In this document: in pieces, positions 1 to 7,593 of the stretch
Position numbering within the stretch: position 1 is the stretch's first letter
Layout of the letters: each line of letters opens with the position of its first letter
NCBI GenBank assembly: GCA_024691465.1
Contig: JAILNO010000019.1
Location: forward strand, 1-18,066
Origin: Pseudobutyrivibrio sp.
Lineage (GTDB): Bacteria; Bacillota_A; Clostridia; Lachnospirales; Lachnospiraceae
DNA: 18,066 nucleotides
Direction of reading: 5' to 3'
The notes under the pieces: generated by a model
Databases searched by the model: none
The model's input: only the letters and a program-made list of their open reading frames with translations
Told to the model about the DNA's origin: nothing
Program-made: the position numbers and the translations under genes

Positions 1-771
1 CTGGATGCTCTCCTGAATGATAGATGTCTTGTTAGTCTGATTCTCAATAGCTTCAGCTGTGTTCTTAGTTCCTTCTACGATCTCATTAACAGAATCATGA
101 ACTGTCTTCATAGAATCATTAAGCTTAGCAGATACTTCATTCGCCTCAACGAACTTAGCATTGAGCTGCTCAGCTAAATCAACGATGCTCTCAGATGTCT
201 CCTTGATATCCTCAGCATGTTCTTTAATAGTATCAAGAGTCTCTGTAGTCTGTCTGCGCTGTTGCTTACATACAATAACAGCAATAGTACAAGCAATCAC
301 ACTGAATACCATCTCAGTAATTAAGTCATTAACTGAGATAAGTCCCTTGTTTATTTCAATAAGTCCAGATGTAAGTACACAGAAGTTAGCAATGAAACAA
401 CCTATTCTAACTGTGGAAGCCTCGCCATATATCATAACTATGAGGATGATAGTATACATGAATATGTACATATTGGTATCTGTAGGAAAGTAGATATTAA
501 GAATGAAAAGCACTACCATAGATAATGTAATAACATACTTGTATTTGTACTTAGTTCCAAAGGCTACTGCCCCCACCTGGAATAGTATTACAGCAGCCAC
601 TGCTACTACTAATCTAACAATGTCTAGAGCATTGACCCCGTCTAGAATTAATGCCCTAACTGCGAAAAAAATAAGCGCTAGACATGTGATTGTTCCACAA
701 TATCTGGCTAATCTATTCTTCTCTGTCATCTGCCTGGTTTCGATTTCCATTTTCTCGCTTTCTGCACCCAT
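1..771 (-). CDS. Methyl-accepting chemotaxis-like membrane protein, N-terminal part (runs off left edge)
   Basis: An open frame of 257 codons starts at the ATG at 771-769, preceded by a GGAGGA ribosome binding site, and stays open to base 1, so the C-terminus lies outside the window. The protein begins with about 25 polar residues. About six hydrophobic segments follow (roughly residues 25-40, 50-71, 77-95, 101-117, 122-141 and 153-172), with only short loops between them, so there is no large extracellular sensing domain. A basic stretch (KQQRRQ) leads into an alanine/glutamate/asparagine-rich amphipathic helix typical of the coiled-coil signalling part of chemoreceptors (for example AEQLNAKFVEANEVSAKLN and later NEIVEGTKNTAEAIENQTNK). 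The kinase-control tip is not in view. By family it would feed CheA/CheW and sense something within or at the membrane. It is transcribed divergently from the DUF4422 gene. Confidence 0.75.
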   Translation of the reverse strand, partial: MGAESEKMEIETRQMTEKNRLARYCGTITCLALIFFAVRALILDGVNALDIVRLVVAVAAVILFQVGAVAFGTKYKYKYVITLSMVVLFILNIYFPTDTNMYIFMYTIILIVMIYGEASTVRIGCFIANFCVLTSGLIEINKGLISVNDLITEMVFSVIACTIAVIVCKQQRRQTTETLDTIKEHAEDIKETSESIVDLAEQLNAKFVEANEVSAKLNDSMKTVHDSVNEIVEGTKNTAEAIENQTNKTSIIQESIQ

Positions 772-809
772 ATAAATGTCCTCCATTAATAGTATCATTT
801 TCTAAGATC

Positions 810-830
810 CCTCTTCATCAGATGAACAGG
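810..830. promoter_or_regulatory. 21-bp palindrome in the leader of the chemoreceptor gene
   Basis: The arms are TTCATC (814-819) and GATGAA (821-826) around one central base. After one mismatched position the symmetry continues outward with CCT (810-812) and AGG (828-830). It lies about 40 bp upstream of the start codon at 771, in the 5' leader or promoter region of the minus-strand gene. It could be an operator for a dimeric regulator or a short RNA hairpin. No regulator can be assigned. Confidence 0.35.
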
Positions 831-879
831 AACCTATTATTTAAGTAATGAATATAGTAAAATAAGGATATTAAAATTG

Positions 880-913
880 TGTGAAAATAGTTATAGACAA
901 CCGATTTTTCACA
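880..913. repeat. Inverted repeat in divergent intergenic region
   Basis: TGTGAAAA at 880-887 is exactly complementary to TTTTCACA at 906-913, with an 18-bp spacer. The match continues outward as AATT on both sides if one bulged base is allowed. It sits centrally between the divergent chemoreceptor and DUF4422 genes, where both promoters must lie. Neither promoter could be assigned firmly, because the surrounding DNA is too AT-rich. Confidence 0.35.
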
Positions 914-962
914 AATTAGCCCCTCACTTTCACTATTTTAACATTTTAATCTAAAAAAATAT

Positions 963-1994
963 ATGAATATAAAAATTTTTACTATTACTCATAAAAAATT
1001 TGATATTCCGACGGATTCTACATATATTCCCCTACAGGTAGGTGCAGCCACCCATGAGCATCTTGGGTACCTCACAGACGACACTGGTGATAATATTTCT
1101 CATCTCAATTGCTACTACAGCGAGCTTACAGGTGCCTACTGGGTATGGAAGAATGTTACCGATGCTGACATAGTTGGCATCTGTCACTACAGGCGCTTCT
1201 TACTTAACGACCAGGAGTTAATTTTTACCGCAGGTGAGATAGGCAAGCTACTTGAGACCTATGATATACTGACTAGTAAGAGCCTGGATCTGAACTTCAC
1301 CTACTACTATGGCTTCGGGGAGAATCACTCCAGGGATGATCTTGATAAGACCATGGAAGTCATTAGGGATATGTATCCTGATTTCTATCCACTTTTTTAT
1401 AAAAGAATTAACGAATGCCACACATATTTTGGTAATATTATGTACTGTAGGAAGGCACTATTTGATGAATATTGCAGCTTCCTCTTTCCTATATTTGAGG
1501 AGCTACATAAGCATCTTAACCTAGATAGTTACGACGATTATCATCGCAGGCTCTACGGCTTCATTTCAGAGTTCATCCTATTCGTCTGGTGCGAATATAA
1601 GGGACTTAAGGTTAAGGAATGCAAGGTAGGCTTCGTGGGTGAGAAGACCGAGACCAGAGAGGTTAAGCTAGAGCTTGATAGGCTTCTTAAGCTAGGAGAC
1701 ATCACTGGTGCTAAGTCATACTTCCTTCAGGTGCACAAGAATCGTCCTGACATCCTTATGGAAGCCAGCGATATCACTTGGGAGCTTCATCTCATACTTG
1801 AGATTATATCCATATCCGAGTTCGAGCTGCTCAACCTAGGGCAGATTATGGCTCCTATCAATCTTCCATTTGCCGAGATGATTGCCTGGATCAGAGCTCT
1901 CAACAAATCAATCACTAACAACACTGCCATCTGCGATGAGCATACTAGTGAGTACGCTATCTATGTAGCTCGCAAATTATATGGCAAGCAATAG
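963..1994 (+). CDS. DUF4422 glycosyltransferase-like protein
   Basis: The 343-residue protein opens with MNIKIFTITHKKF and carries the N-terminal pattern of DUF4422 (Pfam PF14393): a short beta strand ending in THKKF, then N-CYYSELTGAYWVWKN at about residues 49-64 and ICHYRRFL at about 73-80. Family members are found in capsule and surface-polysaccharide loci and are annotated as glycosyltransferases or capsular polysaccharide synthesis proteins. The CHYRRF motif is the most recognisable family mark. No signal peptide or membrane helix is seen, so it should act in the cytoplasm. The C-terminal third (about 230-343) is acidic and helical and not recognised. The ATG at 963 has no good Shine-Dalgarno sequence, only A-rich DNA, but starting here keeps the typical N-terminus. 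It is followed 9 bp later by the ybaK-like gene. Donor and acceptor sugars are unknown. Confidence 0.72.
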   Translation: MNIKIFTITHKKFDIPTDSTYIPLQVGAATHEHLGYLTDDTGDNISHLNCYYSELTGAYWVWKNVTDADIVGICHYRRFLLNDQELIFTAGEIGKLLETYDILTSKSLDLNFTYYYGFGENHSRDDLDKTMEVIRDMYPDFYPLFYKRINECHTYFGNIMYCRKALFDEYCSFLFPIFEELHKHLNLDSYDDYHRRLYGFISEFILFVWCEYKGLKVKECKVGFVGEKTETREVKLELDRLLKLGDITGAKSYFLQVHKNRPDILMEASDITWELHLILEIISISEFELLNLGQIMAPINLPFAEMIAWIRALNKSITNNTAICDEHTSEYAIYVARKLYGKQ

Positions 1995-2003
1995 AGGTAT
2001 ATT

Positions 2004-2483
2004 ATGGCTAAAAAAGACGACAAAACTAACGTAATGCGACTACTTGATCAGAAGAAGATTAGCTATGAGCACTTCTCGCTGGAGGATGCCGACGGGCTCT
2101 CAGGAGAAGAGATTGCTGACAAGCTCTCTGAGAATCCTGCTCAAGCCTTCAAGACCCTCGTCACAACAGGCAAGACAGGCAATCACTATGTGTTCGTAGT
2201 GCCTGTGGCCGCTGAGCTGGATCTTAAGAAAGCAGCCAGCGCTGTATCAGAGAAGTCCATCGAGATGCTTAAGCAGAAGGACCTCCTTCCACTCACAGGC
2301 TATGTCCACGGGGGATGCTCTCCTATCGGCATGAAGAAATTCTTCACCACAGTAATCGATGCTACCGCATTAGAATTCACCGAGATATATTTCTCAGCTG
2401 GCAAGGTAGGCCACCAGGTCAAGATTGCCATCGCTGATATTGATAAGATAATTAAGGTCTCTTACAGTGATATCACTAAGTAA
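2004..2483 (+). CDS. ybaK: YbaK/EbsC-family aminoacyl-tRNA deacylase
   Basis: The 159-residue product has the length and motifs of the YbaK subgroup, which hydrolyses Cys-tRNA(Pro) mischarged by prolyl-tRNA synthetase. Visible marks are QAFKTLV, whose lysine (residue 50) corresponds to the essential Lys of the family, the YVFVVP strand, and GYVHGGCSPIGMKK at 99-112. The start at 2004 follows AGAGG at a suitable distance. It lies 9 bp after the DUF4422 gene and 26 bp before the acyltransferase, so the three are probably co-transcribed even though a tRNA-editing enzyme has no obvious link to cell-surface chemistry. The closely related ProX and INS/YeaK editing enzymes are the main alternatives, but the C-terminal GG-SP-G-KK pattern favours YbaK. 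Confidence 0.88.
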   Translation: MAKKDDKTNVMRLLDQKKISYEHFSLEDADGLSGEEIADKLSENPAQAFKTLVTTGKTGNHYVFVVPVAAELDLKKAASAVSEKSIEMLKQKDLLPLTGYVHGGCSPIGMKKFFTTVIDATALEFTEIYFSAGKVGHQVKIAIADIDKIIKVSYSDITK

Positions 2484-2509
2484 CCCAGAGACTTATTTGG
2501 AGGATATTG

Positions 2510-3553
2510 ATGAACACCACTGTCGAAACAAGAGCCAAGTACTACTCCATGAATTGGATGCGCGTACTTGCCTTTGTATTTATTATTGTCTACCACTACA
2601 TGGTAGAGCTGGAGCTTAGGGGCAATTACAATTTCCATGAAAGCTCCATCTATTACATGAATAACAATTTCCACATAGCAATCCTGGGCGTGAGCATGTT
2701 CTTCATGATTTCCGGCGCAGGGCTGATGCTCTCCAGCCGTAAGCACTGGGACATTAAGGAGTTCTACCGCAAGAGATTCACTAAATTACTCATACCTTTT
2801 TACATAGTTGAGCTCATAGCGCTGCTATTCACCTACTCCTTCCACTCAGACTGGATTGCAGGCTTCACTTTTTACAACAAGCGCTATCTGATATTTAACC
2901 TCCTTGGCATGGATGGTTACTTCGAGCAATATATGGATACCTTCTCTCTACATGTAGGAGAGTGGTTCTTAGGTGCACTTATCATGCTCTATGTAGTCTT
3001 CCCAATCTTCAGGTACTTCATGGAGAAGAATCGCTACATCACAATCGTAGTTGCCACCATATATTACCTGGTGCTAGTTTATTCCAATATCATCCCAGAG
3101 TCACCATGGACCAATGTATTTGTTAAGGCCTATGATTTCATCTTAGGAATGTTCCTCATCATAGAGTTACCTCGTATCCTTTCTCGTAAAAAGTTACGAT
3201 TAGCTCTACTTGTCATAACCCTGGGACTTATTGTATTTGCTATCAGCTATACAGGCATACTGGCCACCCCAATGGTTATTAACAATCTAGTTCTGGCCTT
3301 AAGTTTCTTCGTATTCTTCTTCACTCTAGAGGATATAATTGCTAAGGCTGCTTGGGCTAATAAGGGAATCGATTGGATATGTGGTATTTCCTATGAGATA
3401 TTCTTAGTGCATCATGTGATTATCTATTTCTTCGGGGATATTATAAAGGGACAGTTGATGCCTATCACCCGTATCGGACTGATACTTATGTGTGAGATTA
3501 TTGTTATGATTGCCTTCGCTCTGTTAGTTAAGGCCATCAATCCTAAGCGTTAA
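2510..3553 (+). CDS. Acyltransferase 3 family membrane protein
   Basis: This is a 347-residue multi-pass protein of the acyltransferase 3 family (OafA/WecH/YrhL-like), which transfers acetyl or other acyl groups to sugars or other surface molecules. The first membrane segment carries the family pattern R18 ... H29 (MRVLAFVFIIVYHY). FFMISGAGLMLSSRK follows, then about nine further hydrophobic segments, including WFLGALIMLYVVFPIFRYF and a last helix ending at MIAFALLVKAINPKR. The ATG at 2510 is preferred over a TTG one codon earlier because GGAGG at 2499-2503 is 6 bases from the ATG but only 3 from the TTG. It is the last gene of the plus-strand cluster and faces ptsI across a shared terminator. 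Together with the DUF4422 gene it suggests synthesis and acylation of a surface glycan. The substrate is unknown. Confidence 0.85.
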   Translation: MNTTVETRAKYYSMNWMRVLAFVFIIVYHYMVELELRGNYNFHESSIYYMNNNFHIAILGVSMFFMISGAGLMLSSRKHWDIKEFYRKRFTKLLIPFYIVELIALLFTYSFHSDWIAGFTFYNKRYLIFNLLGMDGYFEQYMDTFSLHVGEWFLGALIMLYVVFPIFRYFMEKNRYITIVVATIYYLVLVYSNIIPESPWTNVFVKAYDFILGMFLIIELPRILSRKKLRLALLVITLGLIVFAISYTGILATPMVINNLVLALSFFVFFFTLEDIIAKAAWANKGIDWICGISYEIFLVHHVIIYFFGDIIKGQLMPITRIGLILMCEIIVMIAFALLVKAINPKR

Positions 3554-3562
3554 TATATTGCA

Positions 3563-3600
3563 AATAAAAAGAGTCTAGCCTGAACTAGACTCTTATTTAT
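3563..3600. terminator. Bidirectional rho-independent terminator
   Basis: A 9-bp perfect stem, AGAGTCTAG (3570-3578) and CTAGACTCT (3585-3593), has a 6-base loop. On the plus strand it is followed by TATTTATT. On the minus strand it is followed by TTTTTATTT. It lies between the convergent acyltransferase and ptsI stops and can serve both, more strongly for the minus-strand fru operon. Confidence 0.85.
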
Positions 3601-3603
3601 TAA

Positions 3604-5307
3604 TTATTTAGCCTCTGCCTTAAGCAATGCTACGATCTCCTTCGCTGTGGTAAGGTTAAGAACCCTTTCAGCTAAAGCATCTGCTTCAGCCTTAGACCAC
3701 TTGGAAATAGTTGCACGTGCTGTAAGCACAAGTACTGGGTTGACACTATATTCCTTCAAGCCAAAGGAAATTAATAGTGGAATCATAAGTGGATCAGCTG
3801 CTGCCTCACCACACATACCTACTGTGATACCTGCTGCATTACCTGCCTCAATAATGTTCTTAATAGAACGAAGTACTGCTGGCTGGAATGCTGAATAGAG
3901 GTAAGCCACATTAGCATTGCCTCTGTCAACGCTCATAGTATACTGAGTTAAATCATTAGTACCGATTGAGAAGAAATCAGCTTCCTTAGCAAGCATATCT
4001 GCAATAAGAGATGCAGCTGCGGTCTCAACCATGCAACCTACCTCAATATTCTCATCGAACTTAATGCCTTCTGCCTTAAGCTCCTGCTTGCACTCCTCAA
4101 CAAGTGCCTTAACACTGCGAAGCTCATCTACACAAGTAACAAGTGGAACCATAATCTTAACATTACCGTATGCACTTGCTCTTAAGATGCCTCTAAGCTG
4201 AATCTTATACATATCAGAATTGCTTAAGCAATATCTAACTGCTCTGTATCCTAAGAATGGATTCTCTTCCTTCTCAAGGCCGAGGTAAGGAATATCCTTA
4301 TCTCCACCGATATCGAGTGTACGAATGATAACTGTCTTGCCACTCATGGTCTCGACAGCCTCCTTGTATGCCTCGAACTGCTCATCCTCTGTTGGAAGAT
4401 GAGGTCTATCCATAAATAAGAACTCTGAACGGAAAAGTCCGATACCCTCGCCATCACACTCGATTGCCTTCTTGGCATCCTTAGGAGTACCAATATTGCA
4501 GAAGAGCTCTACTGACTGGCCATCAGCTGTAACTGTTTCCTTTCCCATGAAGTTCTTAAGCTCGGCTTGAGCTTTGACAAACTCCTCACGCTTAATAACG
4601 TACTGAGATATAACATCTCCGTCTGGATTGATGTAAACATCCCCCTCTGTTCCATCAACAATAGCTGTATCCTTATCATGGACAAGCTCTGTAATGTTAG
4701 GAACTGAAAGAACTGCTGGTATCTCAAGTGCTCTAGCAAGGATTGCAGAGTGGGAAGTCTTACCTCCCACCTCTGTAATAATTCCTACTACATTTTCCTT
4801 AACTATCTGTGATGTCATAGATGGTGTAAGATCATGAGCTACAAGAACTGTACCTGGTGCTACTGAGCTAATATCAACATCTTCAATACCTAGAAGAAGC
4901 TTAAGTAAGCTAATCTTAATATCAGAAATATCTGATGCACGCTGGCGCATCATATCGTCCTCCATCTTAGAGAACATGCCGATGAACATATCACATACTG
5001 CTGTTACAGCTGCCTCAGCACACTGTCCAGCATCGATCATCTTAGTCATCTCCCCTGCCATAGTAGGGTCAGCGATCATAGCAAGATGTCCTTCCATGAT
5101 CTCAGCCTCTTTAGGTCCGATATTCTTCCTGATATTCTCAGCCATTGCTGCTGTCTCTTCCTTGAACTGGTCGATAACAGCATTAAAACGACCCTTCTCC
5201 GCCTCTGTATCATCGATATGCTTTGATTCAAAACTCAAATCATGCTCAACAATAAGACAGATGCTACCTATACCTATTCCCCTTGATGCTTCAATGCCCT
5301 TATACAT
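3604..5307 (-). CDS. ptsI: PTS enzyme I (phosphoenolpyruvate-protein phosphotransferase)
   Basis: The 567-residue cytoplasmic enzyme takes phosphate from phosphoenolpyruvate and passes it to HPr. The N-terminal HPr-binding and phosphohistidine domains contain GGKTSHSAILAR, with the phospho-accepting His at residue 186. The PEP-binding barrel shows EGIGLFRSEFLF (287-298), IIRTLDIGGDKD (327-338), NPFLGYRAVR (349-358), DFFSIGTNDLTQY (444-456) and the catalytic Cys499 in GMCGEAA. The length is close to the usual 570-575. The start is set by AGGAGA upstream of the ATG at 5307. It lies 17 bp after ptsH and is the last gene of the fru operon. The late segment YSAFQPAVLR and the final NPVLVLTARATI differ a little from common versions, but all catalytic residues are present. 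Confidence 0.97.
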   Translation of the reverse strand: MYKGIEASRGIGIGSICLIVEHDLSFESKHIDDTEAEKGRFNAVIDQFKEETAAMAENIRKNIGPKEAEIMEGHLAMIADPTMAGEMTKMIDAGQCAEAAVTAVCDMFIGMFSKMEDDMMRQRASDISDIKISLLKLLLGIEDVDISSVAPGTVLVAHDLTPSMTSQIVKENVVGIITEVGGKTSHSAILARALEIPAVLSVPNITELVHDKDTAIVDGTEGDVYINPDGDVISQYVIKREEFVKAQAELKNFMGKETVTADGQSVELFCNIGTPKDAKKAIECDGEGIGLFRSEFLFMDRPHLPTEDEQFEAYKEAVETMSGKTVIIRTLDIGGDKDIPYLGLEKEENPFLGYRAVRYCLSNSDMYKIQLRGILRASAYGNVKIMVPLVTCVDELRSVKALVEECKQELKAEGIKFDENIEVGCMVETAAASLIADMLAKEADFFSIGTNDLTQYTMSVDRGNANVAYLYSAFQPAVLRSIKNIIEAGNAAGITVGMCGEAAADPLMIPLLISFGLKEYSVNPVLVLTARATISKWSKAEADALAERVLNLTTAKEIVALLKAEAK

Positions 5308-5324
5308 AACATTCTCCTATCTGA

Positions 5325-5588
5325 TTAGTCGCCAAGACCACTCTCAACGAGTTCAACAGCCTTTGCAAGAGCTGCTTCCTCATCAGAGCCGTTACATATA
5401 ATCTCGATTTCAGCACCGCACTTAATGCAAGCTGCCATGAGCATCATAACGCTCTTACCATCATACTCATTACCGTTAAACTTAACCTTAACCTCTGAGT
5501 CAAATGGAGTAACTGCTGCACTGAAAACTGTTGCTGGGCGCATGTGCATACCCTGCTCATTTGTAACCTTAACTATCTTTGAAACCAT
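5325..5588 (-). CDS. ptsH: HPr phosphocarrier protein
   Basis: The 87-residue protein is the standard HPr size. The active-site histidine is residue 15 in GMHMRPA, and the regulatory serine target of HPr kinase is residue 46 in GKSVMMLM. Position 16, usually alanine, is methionine here. The region after Ser46 reads AACIKCGAEI, with two cysteines (54 and 57) in a CxxC spacing that common HPr proteins lack. A strong AAAGGAG site precedes the ATG at 5588. The gene lies between fruA (34 bp upstream) and ptsI (17 bp downstream), so it should carry phosphate from EI to the EIIA domain of FruA. Retention of Ser46 suggests that HprK/CcpA-type regulation is possible, but no hprK is in view. Confidence 0.95.
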   Translation of the reverse strand: MVSKIVKVTNEQGMHMRPATVFSAAVTPFDSEVKVKFNGNEYDGKSVMMLMAACIKCGAEIEIICNGSDEEAALAKAVELVESGLGD

Positions 5589-5622
5589 CTTATAACTCCT
5601 TTCGTTTCAACGTCTACTTATA

Positions 5623-7530
5623 TTAGGCCTCCACATTCTTCTTCAATAAGCCTAGTAATAAACAGCTTACCACAGAACCTACTGCGAGGGCAACTAAATA
5701 AAGTAACCATCCTCCAACTACTGGGAATACAAAGATACCACCATGAGGAGCCATCAGTGTGCACTTGAATGCCATTGATAGTGCTCCAGCAATACCTGAA
5801 CCAACCATAAGTGCTGGAATTACGTGAAGTGGATCAGCTGCTGCAAATGGGATAGCGCCCTCAGTAATGAAGCAGAATCCCATGATAAAGTTAACTGGTC
5901 CTGACTTTCTCTCAGCCTCTGTAAATTTCTTAGGGAAGAAGATTGTTGCAAGTGCAATTGCGATTGGAGGTACCATACCACCGACCATAACTGCTGCCAT
6001 AATCATCCAGCCTGTCTCATTACCCGCTGCAAGAGAAGCAGTACCGAATACATAAGCTGCCTTGTTGATAGGGCCACCCATATCAGTAGCCATCATAGCT
6101 CCAAGTAAGATTCCTAGAAGAACCATTGAGCTAGTACCCATTCCCTCAAGGAATGTAGTAAGTCCTACATTAATAGCACCAACTATTGGGTTAACAAGAC
6201 ACATAAATAATGAAATTAATAAAGTTCCAACTAATGGATATATGAATACTGGCTTAATTCCTTCAAGGGATGCTGGAAGTACCTCACATACCTTGCGAAG
6301 GCCAAGTACGATATAACCTGCTGCAAAACCTGCAAGTAATGCACCGAGGAATGCTGATGAAACCGCACCGCCTGGACTAGCAAATGTAGCACCACTAGCT
6401 GCAAGTGCACCACCTACGAAACCTACTGCAAGACCTGGTCTATCAGCAATTGACTGAGCAATGAATCCTGCAAGGATTGGAAGCATGAAGTTAAATGCTA
6501 CCTCACCCATAGTCTTGAACCAAGCAGCTACAGGTGTGTTCTTACCGAAGTTATCAGGATTGATTGAGTAATCATCTAGTAAGAATGCAAGTGCTATAAG
6601 TACACCACCACCGATAACGAATGGAAGCATGTGTGATACACCATTCATTAAGTGCTTATAGATCTTTCTACCAACTGACTCGTTAGCATCATCACTTCTC
6701 TTTGAAACAGAACCTGTGTGATGATAAACAGATGCATTCTCAGCCTTCTCAAAGAGCTTCTCTGGAGAATGTATAGCATCCTTAGTAGAAGCAAGTACTA
6801 CCTTCTTGCCGTCGAACTGGCCCATGTCGATGTTCTTATCTGCTGCGATAATAACTGCATCTGCCTCTTCGATTTCCTTAGCTGTAAGCACGTCCTTAGC
6901 TCCGCCAGAACCGTCCTTCTCAACTCTGAATGCAATACCAAGCTCCTTAGCCTTAAGCTCAAGAGCCTCAGCTGCCATAAATGTATGAGCAATACCTGTT
7001 GGGCATGCTGTTACAGCAACCATCTTCTTAGCACCAGCTGCAGCTGTAGGCTTAGCTGTGCTAGCAGCATCCTTCTCAGCTTCCTTAGCATCGATAAGCT
7101 TAAGGAACTCATCTACAGACTTAGCCTCAACTAATGTCTTGCAGAAAGCAGAATCCATAAGCATCTGCATAAGCTTAGAAAGAACCTCTAGATGTGTATC
7201 TGCTGCACCATCTGGAGCTGCAATCATGAATAATAAAGTACTTGGATTACCATCAAGGGCCTTGTAATCAACACCGCTAGGACAAGTAACAGCCACAAGT
7301 CCAGCCTTCTTAACTGCTGATGATTTACCATGAGGTACTGCTATACCATTGCCGATAGCAGTAGAGCCCTTAGCCTCACGTGCGAGGATAGCTTCCTTGA
7401 AGCCCTCTACGTCGTTTAAGTTACCGACTTCATTATGAAGTGCGATAAGCTTGTCAATTGCCTCATCCTGTGAAGCAAGTTCAACTTGAAGTTTGATCCC
7501 TCTAGGATCAATGAATTCTGAAATTCTCAT
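5623..7530 (-). CDS. fruA: Fructose-specific PTS permease, EIIABC fusion
   Basis: This 635-residue protein takes up fructose with phosphorylation at C1. The EIIA domain (about 1-150) contains GNGIAVPHGKS with the phospho-His at residue 67. An Ala/Lys-rich linker (about 150-168) leads to the EIIB domain (about 169-265), with VAVTACPTGIAHTFMAAE and phospho-Cys176. The membrane EIIC domain (about 290-632) begins with HLMNGVSHMLPFVIGGG and has about eight to nine hydrophobic segments, including MATDMGGPINKAAYVFG and EGAIPFAAADP, which are typical of fructose/mannitol-type EIIC. AGGAGGG precedes the ATG at 7530. It lies 63 bp after fruK, with a stem-loop in the gap, and 34 bp before ptsH. Mannose or 2-O-mannosylglycerate EIIABC proteins are similar, but the fruK and fruR neighbours point to fructose. 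Confidence 0.95.
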   Translation of the reverse strand: MRISEFIDPRGIKLQVELASQDEAIDKLIALHNEVGNLNDVEGFKEAILAREAKGSTAIGNGIAVPHGKSSAVKKAGLVAVTCPSGVDYKALDGNPSTLLFMIAAPDGAADTHLEVLSKLMQMLMDSAFCKTLVEAKSVDEFLKLIDAKEAEKDAASTAKPTAAAGAKKMVAVTACPTGIAHTFMAAEALELKAKELGIAFRVEKDGSGGAKDVLTAKEIEEADAVIIAADKNIDMGQFDGKKVVLASTKDAIHSPEKLFEKAENASVYHHTGSVSKRSDDANESVGRKIYKHLMNGVSHMLPFVIGGGVLIALAFLLDDYSINPDNFGKNTPVAAWFKTMGEVAFNFMLPILAGFIAQSIADRPGLAVGFVGGALAASGATFASPGGAVSSAFLGALLAGFAAGYIVLGLRKVCEVLPASLEGIKPVFIYPLVGTLLISLFMCLVNPIVGAINVGLTTFLEGMGTSSMVLLGILLGAMMATDMGGPINKAAYVFGTASLAAGNETGWMIMAAVMVGGMVPPIAIALATIFFPKKFTEAERKSGPVNFIMGFCFITEGAIPFAAADPLHVIPALMVGSGIAGALSMAFKCTLMAPHGGIFVFPVVGGWLLYLVALAVGSVVSCLLLGLLKKNVEA

Positions 7531-7563
7531 ATTCCCTCCTACATGCGTGTAAAAATTTATATA

Positions 7564-7593
7564 TTAATCGCTGCTCTCCACTTCAACGATTAA
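7564..7593 (-). terminator. Intercistronic stem-loop between fruK and fruA (possible attenuator or mRNA stabiliser)
   Basis: Immediately after the fruK stop codon the transcript can form a 10-bp stem with one G-U pair (plus-strand arms TTAATCGCTG at 7564-7573 and CAACGATTAA at 7584-7593) and a 10-base loop. It is followed on the minus strand by TATATAAATTTTTA, an imperfect U-rich tract. This fits a weak terminator or processing/stabilising hairpin inside the operon, which would set fruK and fruA levels apart. Function is inferred. Confidence 0.45.

Noticed and set aside
880..913. Rex redox-regulator site (TTGTGAA...TTCACAA)
   Set aside because: The half-sites are similar, but the 18-bp spacer is far longer than in Rex operators, and the arms are imperfect matches.
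772..962. Cyclic di-GMP riboswitch before the chemoreceptor or DUF4422 gene
   Set aside because: I looked for the conserved GEMM-type core here and upstream of the GGDEF/EAL gene and saw none.
2462..2746. Minus-strand 94-codon frame across the ybaK/acyltransferase junction
   Set aside because: It overlaps the start of a clear acyltransferase gene and has no recognisable content or ribosome binding site.
2507..3553. TTG start one codon upstream for the acyltransferase
   Set aside because: It is only 3 bases from GGAGG, while the ATG at 2510 has a normal 6-base spacing.
5867..6316. Plus-strand open frames opposite fruA, and similar frames opposite ptsI, the GGDEF/EAL gene and the MFS gene
   Set aside because: They are antisense to well-supported genes, lack ribosome binding sites and recognisable domains, and have compositions expected from reversed coding sequence.
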